64,000 bases of DNA from Acidovorax sp. RAC01 (GCF_001714725.1 NZ_CP016447.1:2123001-2187000); one strand, 5' to 3'; positions 8,397 through 17,431 are shown, counted from the first letter of the stretch. Numbers and translations are program-made. The notes: generated by a model not told the origin, from the sequence alone.

Positions 8397-9473
8397 TCAG
8401 TGCGGGAAGGGCCACAGACGCAGTTTCTGCTTGGCGGTGGACCACAGCTTGGCCAGACCATGCGGCTCGACGATGAGGAACCACACGATGAGCGCGCCGA
8501 AGATCATCAGCTCGGCATGCGAGATACCGGCAGTGGAGATCTCGATACCGAAAATGCCCAGGAAGGCCGGCAGGAACTGGTTGAGGGCGATGGGCAGCAC
8601 GACGATGAAAGCCGCACCGAAAAACGCGCCCATGATGGAGCCCAGCCCGCCAATGATTACCATGAATAGCAGGCGGAAAGAGACCTCTACCGAGAACGCG
8701 GCGGGCTCCCAGGCGCCCAGGTGCACAAAGGCCCACAGCGCGCCGGCCATGCCGATGATGAAAGAGCTGACGGCAAACGCGCTGAGCTTGGCGTACATGG
8801 GACGGATGCCGATCACGGCCGCAGCCACATCCATGTCGCGGATGGCCATCCACTCGCGGCCGATGGCGCCGCGCACCAGGTTCTTTGCCAGCAGGGCCAT
8901 GACCACTAGGATTGCCAGGCAGAACAGGTACTTGCTGGTGGCCGACTCGATTGGCATCCCGAACACCTGCAGGTTGGTCACCGACACCGAACCGGAGTCG
9001 GAGTTGTTGGTGAACCACTTGATGCGCAGAAACATCCAGTCCGAGAAGAACTGCGCCGCCAGCGTGGCCACGGCCAGGTACAGGCCCTTCACGCGCAGGC
9101 TGGGCAGGCCGAACAGGATGCCGAAGAACGTGGCACACAGCCCGCCCAGGATGAGCGCCGGGATCAGCGGCATGCCCGGAAAACGCACGAAGAAGTTGTA
9201 GGCGCCATAGGCCCCCACGGCCATGAAGGCACCCGAGCCCAGCGAGATCTGGCCGCAGTAGCCCACCAGGATGTTCACGCCCAGGGCCGCCAGGCCCATG
9301 ATGACGAAGGGGATCAGGATGGCGCGGAAGATGTAGTCGCTGGCCAGCATGGGCACGGCGATGAAGGCCACCGCCAAGATGAGGCCGATGGCAATGCGGT
9401 CCTGCGCGATCGGGAAGATCTGCTGGTCGGCGCGGTAGCTGGTCTTGAACTGGCCGTTTTCGCGGTAGAGCAT
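8397..9473 (-). CDS. livM: HAAT-family ABC transporter permease LivM
   Basis: A 358-residue inner-membrane permease with about nine to ten hydrophobic segments. The N terminus (MLYRENGQFKTSYRADQQI) is cytoplasmic and is followed by the LivM signature GVNILVGYCGQISLGSGAFMAVGAYGAYN and, near residue 245-300, the EAA-loop-like region SFRLLFMVIIGGLGSIMGAFFGAAF. It pairs with LivH. The ATG at 9473 has CAGGAGA nine bases upstream. The gap to livH is only 28 bp and that to the receptor gene 53 bp, so all are in one operon. The N-terminal extension before the first membrane span is longer than in short LivM proteins, but that is usual for this subgroup. Confidence 0.9.
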   Translation of the reverse strand: MLYRENGQFKTSYRADQQIFPIAQDRIAIGLILAVAFIAVPMLASDYIFRAILIPFVIMGLAALGVNILVGYCGQISLGSGAFMAVGAYGAYNFFVRFPGMPLIPALILGGLCATFFGILFGLPSLRVKGLYLAVATLAAQFFSDWMFLRIKWFTNNSDSGSVSVTNLQVFGMPIESATSKYLFCLAILVVMALLAKNLVRGAIGREWMAIRDMDVAAAVIGIRPMYAKLSAFAVSSFIIGMAGALWAFVHLGAWEPAAFSVEVSFRLLFMVIIGGLGSIMGAFFGAAFIVVLPIALNQFLPAFLGIFGIEISTAGISHAELMIFGALIVWFLIVEPHGLAKLWSTAKQKLRLWPFPH

Positions 9474-9501
9474 GGAAGTCTCCTGTTCTTGTTGTTATGG
9501 G

Positions 9502-10431
9502 TTACACGCGGTCAATGATTTTTTCTCCGAAGAGCCCTTGAGGCCTGAAGAGAAGAAACACCAGCGCCAGCACATACGCAAACCAGATCTCGATGCCACC
9601 GCCCACGAACGGGCCCAGATACACCTCAGAAAGCTTCTCGCCCACGCCGATGATCAGGCCGCCGATGATGGCGCCGGGCACCGATGTGAGGCCGCCCAGG
9701 ATCACCACCGGCAGCGCACGCAGGGCCACGGTGGTCAGCGAGAACTGCACGCCCAGCTTGCTGCCCCAGATCATCCCGGCCACCAAGGCCACCACGCCCG
9801 CCACGCACCACACGATCACCCAGATGCGGTTGAGCGGAATGCCGATGGACTGGGCCGCCTGGTGGTCATCCGCCACGGCGCGCAGGGCGCGGCCGGTGGA
9901 GGTTTTCTGGAAGAACACCGACAGCAGGGCCACCAGCGCAGCGGCAATGGCGGCGGCGATCACGTCTTCCTTGTTGATCAGGATGCCGCCCTGGAATACG
10001 GTGTCGAAGGCGAAGATCGGCTCCTTGGGCATGCCGATGTCGATCTTGTAGATGTTGCTGCCGAAGATGGTCTGGCCTAGGCCTTCGAGGAAATACGTGA
10101 TGCCCAGCGTCGCCATCAGCAGCGTGGCGCCTTCCTGGTTGACGAGGTGGCGCAGTACCAGGCGCTCGATCAGCCAGGCCGCCACGAACATGATGGCGCC
10201 CGCGATCACGAAGGCTGCCAGGTTGGCCACGATGGGGTTGCTGATGCCGGTCCACTGCGGGATCCACTCGGCAAAGCGGGCCATGGCCAGCGCGGCAAAG
10301 AGCACCATCGCGCCCTGCGCAAAGTTGAAGACGCCCGACGCCTTGTAGATCAGCACGAAGCCAAGTGCCACCAGCGAATACAGCATGCCGGCCATGAGGC
10401 CGCCGATCAGTGTTTCAAGAAAGAATGCCAT
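9502..10431 (-). CDS. livH: HAAT-family ABC transporter permease LivH
   Basis: A 309-residue inner-membrane permease. It opens with MAFFLETLIGGLMAGMLYSLVALGFVLIYKASGVFNFAQG, the usual LivH start, and contains VVILGGLTSVPGAIIGGLIIG near residue 240, the loop that contacts the ATPases. About eight membrane spans can be drawn. CAGGAG lies eight bases upstream of the ATG at 10431. Only 15 bp separate it from livG, so translation is probably coupled. It forms the translocation channel with LivM. Confidence 0.9.
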   Translation of the reverse strand: MAFFLETLIGGLMAGMLYSLVALGFVLIYKASGVFNFAQGAMVLFAALAMARFAEWIPQWTGISNPIVANLAAFVIAGAIMFVAAWLIERLVLRHLVNQEGATLLMATLGITYFLEGLGQTIFGSNIYKIDIGMPKEPIFAFDTVFQGGILINKEDVIAAAIAAALVALLSVFFQKTSTGRALRAVADDHQAAQSIGIPLNRIWVIVWCVAGVVALVAGMIWGSKLGVQFSLTTVALRALPVVILGGLTSVPGAIIGGLIIGVGEKLSEVYLGPFVGGGIEIWFAYVLALVFLLFRPQGLFGEKIIDRV

Positions 10432-10446
10432 GTTGTCTTCTCCTGA

Positions 10447-11232
10447 TCAGTGCGATGTGCCCAGATAGGCACTGATCACGTCTTCGTTGCTGCGCACTTC
10501 ATCGGGGCTGCCGTCGCCGATCTTCTTGCCGTAGTCCAGCACCACCACGCGGTCGCTGATGTCCATCACCACGCCCATGTCGTGCTCGATGAGCACGATC
10601 GTGGTGCCGAACTCGTCGTTGACATCCAGGATGAAGCGGCACATGTCCTGCTTTTCTTCCACGTTCATGCCGGCCATGGGTTCATCGAGCAGCAGCACCT
10701 GCGGCTCCATCGCGAGAGCCCGGCCCAGGTCCACGCGTTTTTGCAGGCCGTAGGGCAGCTGGCCCACCGGCGTCTTGCGAAAGGCCTGGATTTCCAGGAA
10801 GTCGATGATGTGCTCGACGTATTCGCGGTGGCGGATTTCCTCGCGCTCGGCCGGGCCGATGCGCAGCGCCTGCAGCAGCAGGTTGCTTTTGATCTTGAGG
10901 TTGCGGCCGGTCATGATGTTGTCGATCACGCTCATGCCCTTGAACAGTGCCAGGTTCTGGAACGTGCGCGCCACCCCCATCTCGGCCACCTGGCGCGAGT
11001 TCATGTGCGAGAACGTCTTGCCCCGGAAGGTGATGGAGCCCTCTTGCGGCGTGTACACGCCGTTGATGCAGTTGAGCATGGAGCTCTTGCCCGCGCCGTT
11101 GGGGCCGATGATGGCGCGGATCTCGTGCTCCTTCACATTGAAAGAGATGTCGGTCAGCGCCTTCACGCCGCCGAACCTGAGGCTGATGTTGTTGACGTCA
11201 AGGATGACGTCGCCGATCTTCTTGGTGCTCAT
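10447..11232 (-). CDS. livG: HAAT-family ABC transporter ATP-binding protein LivG
   Basis: A 261-residue cytoplasmic ATPase. Walker A is [14 protein letters not shown] (about 42-55), the signature region is LPYGLQKRVDLGRALAMEP as in LivG proteins, Walker B is VLLLDEPMAGMN, and the switch His is in TIVLIEHDM. The insertion between Walker A and the signature that marks LivG against LivF is present. It starts 22 bp after the stop of the acyl-CoA ligase gene, and the same spacing pattern continues down the operon. It couples ATP hydrolysis to transport with LivF. Confidence 0.92.
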   Translation of the reverse strand: MSTKKIGDVILDVNNISLRFGGVKALTDISFNVKEHEIRAIIGPNGAGKSSMLNCINGVYTPQEGSITFRGKTFSHMNSRQVAEMGVARTFQNLALFKGMSVIDNIMTGRNLKIKSNLLLQALRIGPAEREEIRHREYVEHIIDFLEIQAFRKTPVGQLPYGLQKRVDLGRALAMEPQVLLLDEPMAGMNVEEKQDMCRFILDVNDEFGTTIVLIEHDMGVVMDISDRVVVLDYGKKIGDGSPDEVRSNEDVISAYLGTSH

Positions 11233-11254
11233 GGGGTGTCTTCCGGCGCGTGGG

Positions 11255-13201
11255 TCAGGCAGCGTTCTTCACGGGTGCAAAGGTCTTTGCGTCCGACAGC
11301 TTGAGCGTGGCGCTCACGCTGCCCGAGCGGCCGTCCTCGAACTTCACCACGGTCTCGATGTACTGCTCGGTGCGGCCTGCGTACAGCGCATCGACCAGCA
11401 CACCGTACTTGTCGGCAATGAAGCCGCGGCGGACCTTGTTGGTGCGGGTCAGCTCGCCGTCGTCGGCGTCCAGTTCCTTGTGCAGCACCAGGAAGCGGCT
11501 GACCTGGCTGCCTGCCAGCATGGCGTCGGTGGCAAGGTCGGCGTTGACCTTTTCGATGCACTCGCGGATCAGCTCGTACACCTCGGGCTTTTGCGCCAGG
11601 TCGGTGTAGCCGGCGTAAGGCAGGTTGCGGCGCTCGGCCCAGTTGCCCACGGCGTCGAAGTCGATGTTGATCATCACGCACACCTTCTCGCGCTTGTCGC
11701 CCAGGGCCACCACTTCCTTGATGTGCGGGAAGAACTTGAGCTTGTTCTCCACATACTTGGGCGCAAACATGGCGCCGTCGTTGGCGCCGCCCATGATGCG
11801 GCCCACGTCTTTCACGCGGTCGATGATCTTGAGGTGGCCGTGCGCGTCCAGAAAGCCCGCATCGCTGGTGTGGTACCAGCCGTCGGCCGTCAGCACTTCG
11901 GCGGTGGCGGCGGGGTTCTTGTAGTACTCCTTGAGCAGTCCGGCCGACTTGACCAGGATCTCGCCGTTGTCGGCCACCTTGATCTCCACGCCGCGGATCG
12001 GCACGCCCACCGTGTCGGCGCGCGCCTGGTTGTCGGGCTGCAGGCAGACGAACACGGCGGTCTCGGTGGAGCCGTACAGCTGCTTCAAGTTGATGCCGAT
12101 GGAGCGGTAGAAGGTGAACAGGTCAGGGCCAATGGCCTCGCCCGCCGTGTAGGCCACGCGCACGCGGCTGAACCCCAGGTTGTTGCGCAGCGGGCCGTAC
12201 ACCAGCAGGTTGCCGAGGGCGTACTTGACCTTGTCGAGCGTGCCCACGGCTTCGCCGTCCATCAGCGCCGGGCCCACTCGCTTGGCCACGCGCATGCAGG
12301 CCTCGAACATCTTGCGCTTCAAGGTGCCCGCGTCTTCCATGCGGATCATCACGCTGGTGAGCAGGCCTTCAAAAATGCGGGGCGGCGCGAAGTAGTAGGT
12401 GGGGCCCACTTCTTTCAGGTCGATGGTCACGGTGCTGGCCGACTCGGGGCAGTTCACCACATAGCCGCAGGCCAGCCACTGCGCGTAGCTGAAGATGTTC
12501 TGCCCGATCCAGGCGGGTGGCAGGTAGGCCAGCACTTCCTCGCTGCTGGTGAGCTTGTCGAACTCGGCACCGGCGGAAGCGCGGTCGAGCAGGGTGCTGT
12601 GCGTGTGCACCACGCCCTTTGGGTTGCCGGTGGTGCCTGAGGTGAAGAACATCGCGGCCACATCGGCGGGCTGCGCCTTGGCCACCTCGGCCTTGAACCA
12701 GCCGGGGTTCTTGGCTGCAAAGGCCTTGCCCGCCTCGATCAGCGAATCGAGCGAGGCCAGGCCTTCTTCTTCGTACTTGCGCAGGCCGCGCGGGTCGTCA
12801 TAGAAGATGTGGCTGATCTGCGGGCACTGCTCGCGCACCTCCAGCATCTTGTCGACCTGCTCCTGGTCTTCCACCAGGCAAAAGCGCACCTCGGCGTTGT
12901 TCAGCGGGAAAACGCACTCGGCCGCCACCGCATCCTGGTACAGCGGCACGGGGATGGCGCCCAGCGACTGCGCGGCCAGCATGGTGGCGTACAGGCGGGG
13001 GCGGTTGGCGCCCACCACCACCATGTGTTCGTGGCGCTGCAGCCCGGCCTGGTGCAGCCCGGCCGCCACCTGCTCGACCAGACGCGCCAGGTCGGCCCAG
13101 GTGTGCGTCTGCCAGATGCCATATTCTTTCTCGCGCAGGGCGGGCGCTTCGGGGCGCTCGGCGGCGTGCTTGAGCAGCAATTGCGGGAACGTGGTCAACA
13201 T
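11255..13201 (-). CDS. Long-chain-type acyl-CoA ligase (AMP-binding enzyme)
   Basis: A 648-residue adenylate-forming ligase, first gene of the minus-strand transport operon. It has the phosphate loop MFFTSGTTGNPKGVVHTH (about 190-205), the A5 motif YGSTETAVF, and the hinge motif WYHTSDAGFLDAHGHLKIIDRVKDV. Overall length and the TLPPA-like segment place it with FadD/long-chain ligases, which make acyl-CoA from acid, ATP and CoA. Members linked to LivFGHM sets in betaproteobacteria are usually annotated simply as AMP-dependent synthetases. With the PaaK-like enzyme at the far end, the operon would import and thioesterify an organic acid. A Crp-like palindrome lies 103 bp upstream of its start. 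Confidence 0.88.
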   Translation of the reverse strand: MLTTFPQLLLKHAAERPEAPALREKEYGIWQTHTWADLARLVEQVAAGLHQAGLQRHEHMVVVGANRPRLYATMLAAQSLGAIPVPLYQDAVAAECVFPLNNAEVRFCLVEDQEQVDKMLEVREQCPQISHIFYDDPRGLRKYEEEGLASLDSLIEAGKAFAAKNPGWFKAEVAKAQPADVAAMFFTSGTTGNPKGVVHTHSTLLDRASAGAEFDKLTSSEEVLAYLPPAWIGQNIFSYAQWLACGYVVNCPESASTVTIDLKEVGPTYYFAPPRIFEGLLTSVMIRMEDAGTLKRKMFEACMRVAKRVGPALMDGEAVGTLDKVKYALGNLLVYGPLRNNLGFSRVRVAYTAGEAIGPDLFTFYRSIGINLKQLYGSTETAVFVCLQPDNQARADTVGVPIRGVEIKVADNGEILVKSAGLLKEYYKNPAATAEVLTADGWYHTSDAGFLDAHGHLKIIDRVKDVGRIMGGANDGAMFAPKYVENKLKFFPHIKEVVALGDKREKVCVMINIDFDAVGNWAERRNLPYAGYTDLAQKPEVYELIRECIEKVNADLATDAMLAGSQVSRFLVLHKELDADDGELTRTNKVRRGFIADKYGVLVDALYAGRTEQYIETVVKFEDGRSGSVSATLKLSDAKTFAPVKNAA

Positions 13202-13303
13202 TGCAGCTTCCTAAAAGTGAGAGCGTGTCAGCCCGGTGACTGCCGGGAGCGCAAGCCTGTGATTGCGCTGTGGGGGAATGCTAGAACTCACTTTGACGCC
13301 ATC

Positions 13304-13322
13304 TTGTCTTGCCGACGACAAT
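13304..13322. promoter_or_regulatory. Crp/Fnr-type palindrome upstream of the ligase-liv operon
   Basis: TTGTCTTGCCGACGACAAT has half-sites TTGTC and GACAA separated by eight bases. It is the same as the site at 17413-17431 except for one spacer base. On the minus strand a -10-like TAGCAT (13283-13278) would place the palindrome centre about 41.5 bases upstream of transcription start, the usual class II activator position. Confidence 0.65.
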
Positions 13323-13438
13323 TTAGGGGAAACTCCTGATCGGGTTAAACCCTTCCCCGGGTTTTGGAGCGCCTGCGTTGTGGTGGGCGGCGGCCGATCT
13401 GTGGCCAGGTTGCAGCGGGGCGGTATCCTTCGGCGGAT

Positions 13439-15133
13439 ATGTACGCACCGTATTTCGGCCTACGGCATCCGCCGTTTTCCATCGCCCCCGATCCGCGCTA
13501 CCTGTTCATGAGCGAGCGGCACCGCGAGGCGCTGGCGCACCTGCTGTACGGACTGGATGCGGGCGGCGGTTTCGTGCTGCTCACTGGCGAGGTCGGCGCA
13601 GGCAAGACCACCGTGTGCCGCTGCTTCCTGGAGCAGATCCCCAGCCACTGCAACGTGGCCTACATCTTCAACCCCAAGCTCACGGTGCACGAGCTGCTGC
13701 GCTCGGTGTGCGATGAATTCGGCGTGCCGCACAAGCCCGGCGTGTCGGGCGTCGAGACCGTCAAGGACTACATCGACCCGCTCAACGCATCGCTGCTGGC
13801 CGCGCACGGCGCGGGGCGCAACACCGTGCTCATCATTGACGAGGCGCAGAACCTCTCGGCCGATGTGCTGGAACAGCTGCGCCTGCTGACCAACCTGGAA
13901 ACCAGCGAGCGCAAGCTGCTGCAGATCATCCTGATCGGCCAGCCCGAGCTGCGCGCCATGGTGGCCAGCCCGGCGCTGGAGCAGCTCGCCCAGCGCGTGA
14001 TTGCACGCTTTCACCTCGATGCGCTGAGCCTCGAAGAATCACAGCAGTACATTGCGCACCGCATGGCCGTGGCCGGGCTGCAGGGGCCGCTGCCGTTGAG
14101 CGCGCGCGCCATGCGCCGGGTGCATGCGCTGTCGCGTGGCATACCGCGGCGCATCAACCTGCTGTGCGACCGCGCGCTGCTCGGCGCCTATGCGGCCGGG
14201 GTGCGGGGCGTCACGGTGGCCATGGTCAACCGCGCTGCGCGCGAGGTGTTTGATCGGCCCGCTGCTGCAGCGGCCGCATCGGCCGCGCGCACGCCGCGCT
14301 GGGCCGTGGCGGGCCTGGGCGCGGTGGCCGGGGCTGCAGCCCTGGCCGTGGCTGGCTGGGCTGCGGGCGTGTGGGGGCCAGGAGCCCAGCGCGGCGCAGA
14401 TGCGCCCGTGCAGCCTGCCAGCGCGGCATTGGCGCCCGCGGCTGCGGCGCCTGCCGCGGCAGCCAGCGCGGCTGCAAGCCCCGCGAGCGCGGCCACTGCG
14501 CCCAAGCCTGCCGATGCACTGGCGCAGTTTCTGCGCGCGCAAGACACCGATGACACGGCCGCGTGGCTGGCCCTGGCCGCAGCCTGGGGCGCCAGCGTGC
14601 CTGACCGGGCCGACCCCTGCACCAGCCTGCCGCGCGCCGGTGTGCGCTGCTACCGCAATCCCCGCGCCGGGCTCAACCTGGTGCGCCAGCTGGACCGGCC
14701 TGTGCTGCTCACGCTGTACCCTGCCGCTGCGCCCGACACCCCGGTCACGGCTGTGCTGCGCCATCTCGACGGCAACCTGGCCACGCTCGAAGGCGCCGGG
14801 CAGCGCGTGCGCGTGCCGGTGGAAGACCTGGCCGACGTGTGGCGCGGCGACCTGGCCACGCTGTGGCGTGCGCCCGATGCCATGCCCGACAAGGGCGAGA
14901 TCACCGACACCGCGGCGGGCACGGCCTGGCTCGATGCCCAGCTGGCGAGCCGTGCGGCCGGCGGCGCAGGGCCCGAGCGCCGCGCAGCCACGCCGGCCCA
15001 GCGCCAGGCCAGCATCCACCGGTTTCAGCTGGCCCAGGGCGTGGTGCCCGACGGCCGCCCCGGACCCCTGACCCTCATGCTGCTCAACCGCGCCACCGGC
15101 GTGAACGAGCCGCGCCTGCGCACCGGAGGCTAG
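13439..15133 (+). CDS. gspA: General secretion pathway protein A (ExeA/GspA-type AAA ATPase with peptidoglycan-binding domain)
   Basis: A 564-residue inner-membrane ATPase. It starts MYAPYFGLRHPPFSIAPDPRYLF as ExeA proteins do, with Walker A TGEVGAGKTT (about 48-58), Walker B VLIIDEAQN, and sensor IPRRINLLCDRALLGAY. A Pro/Ala-rich linker and one membrane span (about 290-312) follow. The C-terminal domain (about 505-550: ASIHRFQLAQGVVPDGRPGPLTL) is a PG_binding_1 peptidoglycan-binding repeat. ExeA with ExeB remodels peptidoglycan so that the type II secretin can assemble. It is six bases upstream of gspB; no other gsp gene is in the window. The ATG at 13439 is chosen because the family begins exactly there. 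Confidence 0.88.
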   Translation: MYAPYFGLRHPPFSIAPDPRYLFMSERHREALAHLLYGLDAGGGFVLLTGEVGAGKTTVCRCFLEQIPSHCNVAYIFNPKLTVHELLRSVCDEFGVPHKPGVSGVETVKDYIDPLNASLLAAHGAGRNTVLIIDEAQNLSADVLEQLRLLTNLETSERKLLQIILIGQPELRAMVASPALEQLAQRVIARFHLDALSLEESQQYIAHRMAVAGLQGPLPLSARAMRRVHALSRGIPRRINLLCDRALLGAYAAGVRGVTVAMVNRAAREVFDRPAAAAAASAARTPRWAVAGLGAVAGAAALAVAGWAAGVWGPGAQRGADAPVQPASAALAPAAAAPAAAASAAASPASAATAPKPADALAQFLRAQDTDDTAAWLALAAAWGASVPDRADPCTSLPRAGVRCYRNPRAGLNLVRQLDRPVLLTLYPAAAPDTPVTAVLRHLDGNLATLEGAGQRVRVPVEDLADVWRGDLATLWRAPDAMPDKGEITDTAAGTAWLDAQLASRAAGGAGPERRAATPAQRQASIHRFQLAQGVVPDGRPGPLTLMLLNRATGVNEPRLRTGG

Positions 15134-15139
15134 TTTTTT

Positions 15140-16015
15140 ATGTCGTACATCCTTGATGCCCTGCGGCGCGCCGAAGCAGAGCGCGGCCGTGGCGGCGTGC
15201 CCGGCCTGCACAGCCAGACGGTGCCGGTGCATGGAGCTGCGCCCGCGGCTGCAAGGCCGCTGGCGGCACACCCGGCGGTGCTGCTGGGCGGTGCGCTGGC
15301 GCTGGCCGCCGTGGCCGCAGGCGGCACGTGGTGGGCCCTGCAGCGCCCCGGCGGCGCCCCGGCGGTGCAGGTGGCTGCAGTTCCCGCAGGGCCTGCGGCA
15401 CCCGTCACCCCGCCCGTCACCCCGCCCGCGCAGCCGCTGCCTGCCGTGGCCGTGCCTGCGCCCTCACTGGCGCCTGCAGCGGCGGTGCCGCCGCCACCCG
15501 GGCCGACAGCGCCCGCTGCGGCCTCGGCAAGCCCATCGTCTGTCGCCCCCGCCCCCGCCGCTGCCTTGCCTGAGCGGCGTGCGCCTGAAAAGCGGCCTGC
15601 CGAAAAGCCCCCGGGACGGCCGGCGGCGGAACCCGCAGCACAACGGCCTGCGCCCGCGCCAGCAGGCGAAGCGCCGCGCGCGCGGCCGTCGGTGGCTCCG
15701 GTCGCAGGCGCTGCGGTGGCATCGACCGGCCCGTCTGCGGCCGCGCAAGGCCAGGGCGCTGCCACCGCGCCACCGGCCGCCGCGCCGGTGTTTGCGCAGG
15801 CCGATCTGCCCGAGGCGATCCGCAGCCAGCTGCCGGTGCTCAAGATTTCAGGCGCCACGTATTCCAACAACCCGGCCCACCGGATGGCCATCGTCAACGG
15901 GCAGGTTCTGCTCGAAGGCGATCAGGCCGGACCGGGCCTGGTGCTGGAGCGGGTGGAGCAAAGCCGCACCGTGTGGTCGTTCCGCGGCTACCGGTACGCG
16001 GTGGGTTCCCAGTAG
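15140..16015 (+). CDS. gspB: General secretion pathway protein B (GspB/ExeB-like)
   Basis: A 291-residue protein with the conserved start MSYILDALRRAEAERGRG, one membrane span near residue 48-66, a long Pro/Ala-rich periplasmic stretch (about 75-205) and a C-terminal GspB domain (LPEAIRSQLPVLKISGATYS through VWSFRGYRYAVG). GspB works with GspA to bring the type II secretin to the cell wall. It follows gspA by six bases, so both are translated from one message. The Pro/Ala-rich region varies freely in this family. No gspC-N genes are near, as is common for gspAB in betaproteobacteria. Confidence 0.85.
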   Translation: MSYILDALRRAEAERGRGGVPGLHSQTVPVHGAAPAAARPLAAHPAVLLGGALALAAVAAGGTWWALQRPGGAPAVQVAAVPAGPAAPVTPPVTPPAQPLPAVAVPAPSLAPAAAVPPPPGPTAPAAASASPSSVAPAPAAALPERRAPEKRPAEKPPGRPAAEPAAQRPAPAPAGEAPRARPSVAPVAGAAVASTGPSAAAQGQGAATAPPAAAPVFAQADLPEAIRSQLPVLKISGATYSNNPAHRMAIVNGQVLLEGDQAGPGLVLERVEQSRTVWSFRGYRYAVGSQ

Positions 16016-16066
16016 GGAGCAGGCCCATGAAGCCGCCACGGCAGCGGGGGGGAATTTTTTGAGTAA

Positions 16067-16125
16067 AAAATGCCGCTGTGGCAAGTCGGTCAATGTTTTA
16101 TTGCTATAAATAATGTAGCAAAAGA
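16067..16125 (+). repeat. Family B dispersed repeat, copy 3 (degenerate)
   Basis: Contains AAAAAATGCCGCTGTGGC and ATTGCTATAAATAATGTAGCAA, the last part being the usual GCTAT...TAGCA hairpin of family B. It lies between the convergent gspB and the binding-protein gene at 16136. Confidence 0.5.
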
Positions 16126-16135
16126 TTGTGCTGCA

Positions 16136-17332
16136 TCACCGCACGAACCGCCCGTCGCGCCCCACCAGCGTCAGCTCCACAAAACGCGATGCATTGCGCT
16201 CCGGTGTGCTGGCGTTGATCTCGAACCCGCCCAGGTCCCATTTCTTGAGGTTCCACGTTGCATCGATGAACGCGGCGCGCGTGGGGTTGCGGCCGGCGCG
16301 CTGCAGGGCTTCGGCAAACACGCGGGCGTTGATGTAGCCCTCCAGTGCCAGGTGCGACGCATCGGCGGTGGCCCCCGATGCCTTCCACGCCGCCTGGAAA
16401 TCGCGCACCACGGGCATCACCACATGGGTGGGCAGCGGCACCACCTGCGAGATGGCCATGCCCGTGGCGTCTGGGCCCAGAGCCTTCACCGTGGCGGCCG
16501 TGCCCATCACCGACAGGGCATACAGCGTGACGCCGCGCTGCTGCGCGCGAAAGGCCTTCACGAACTCCAGCGTGGGCTTGCCGGCCAGGCCGATCACGAT
16601 GGCTTCCAGGTTGGCGCCCGCAAGCCGGGTGGCCACCGCGCCCGCGTCGGATGCGTTGCTTTCCACGGTGACGGAGGTGGCTTCGGGCAGCTTCAGGCGC
16701 TCGATGGACTGGCGCGCAGCGCCGTACACCTCTTTGCCGAACGCATTGTTCTGGTACACCACGCCGATGCGGCGGATGCCGATGGTGGCCAGGTGCTGCA
16801 CCAGCTTTTCGGCCTCGTCGGCGTAGCTGGCGCGGATGTTGAACACATTGCGCGCCGTCTTGACGCGGCTGACCTGCGCACCCGTAAACGGCGCAAAGAA
16901 CGGCACACCGCTGTCGATCACCTTGGGCAGCATGGCCTCGATCATCGGTGTGCCCATGCAGTTGAACAGGGCAAACGTGTCCCGGTCGGCCAGGAAGGCG
17001 TCCACGTTGGCCACTGCCTTGGCCACGTCGTACGCATCGTCCTGCGTCACCAGCTCGATGGTACGGCCGTTCACGCCGCCCCGGGCGTTGATGGCGGCAA
17101 ACGCAGCCTTGGCACCCTGTTGCATGGCCGAACCCAGCTCGCCCAGCGGGCCCGTGAGTGCGGTGGACTGCCCGATCCGGAGGGCGCCTTCCTGGGCCCA
17201 TGCGGTCCGGCCGGCCGCGGCCAGAACGGGCAGACCGGCCATGGCAGCCATCAGCCGGCGCCGCGCCAGCGGGCCGCCGCCAGCGGTGGATTGGCTGAGC
17301 GGCTGGGGTGAAGGGGCGTGGTGTGCATGCAT
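16136..17332 (-). CDS. ABC transporter substrate-binding protein (leucine/amide type, Peripla_BP_6)
   Basis: A 398-residue periplasmic receptor. After a 24-residue lead it has ARRRLMAAMAGLPVLAAAG, a signal sequence with consecutive arginines that could be Tat-type, ending near AWAQ. The mature part, LRIGQSTALTGPLGELGSAM and GRTIELVTQDDAYD, is the standard HAAT receptor fold. It is a different subtype from the receptor at 7015. No permease or ATPase gene is adjacent, so it may use the LivFGHM system 3 kb away or another transporter. Its start is 166 bp from the divergent Crp/Fnr-type regulator gene, and a Crp-like palindrome lies between them. GAGGAC precedes the ATG at 17332. Confidence 0.88.
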   Translation of the reverse strand: MHAHHAPSPQPLSQSTAGGGPLARRRLMAAMAGLPVLAAAGRTAWAQEGALRIGQSTALTGPLGELGSAMQQGAKAAFAAINARGGVNGRTIELVTQDDAYDVAKAVANVDAFLADRDTFALFNCMGTPMIEAMLPKVIDSGVPFFAPFTGAQVSRVKTARNVFNIRASYADEAEKLVQHLATIGIRRIGVVYQNNAFGKEVYGAARQSIERLKLPEATSVTVESNASDAGAVATRLAGANLEAIVIGLAGKPTLEFVKAFRAQQRGVTLYALSVMGTAATVKALGPDATGMAISQVVPLPTHVVMPVVRDFQAAWKASGATADASHLALEGYINARVFAEALQRAGRNPTRAAFIDATWNLKKWDLGGFEINASTPERNASRFVELTLVGRDGRFVR

Positions 17333-17412
17333 GGGAGTTGTCCTCGTAGGCGGGGTGACCGTGGTGGCGGCCCGCAAAACGCAGGATCATCGGGGTGCGA
17401 TTGACAATGTTT

Positions 17413-17431
17413 TGTCTTGCTGACGACAATC
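17413..17431. promoter_or_regulatory. Crp/Fnr-type palindrome between the receptor gene and the regulator gene
   Basis: TTGTCTTGCTGACGACAAT, one base different from the site at 13304-13322. A -10-like GATGAT on the minus strand (17391-17386) would put the centre of the palindrome about 42-43 bases upstream of the receptor transcript start. It also lies 67 bp before the regulator start codon, so autoregulation is possible. Confidence 0.65.

Noticed and set aside
7015..9138. Open frame of 707 codons that appears to fuse livM-region sequence to the binding protein
   Set aside because: Only the last 442 codons form the receptor, with a good ribosome site and signal peptide at 8343; the first part is an out-of-frame shadow of livM.
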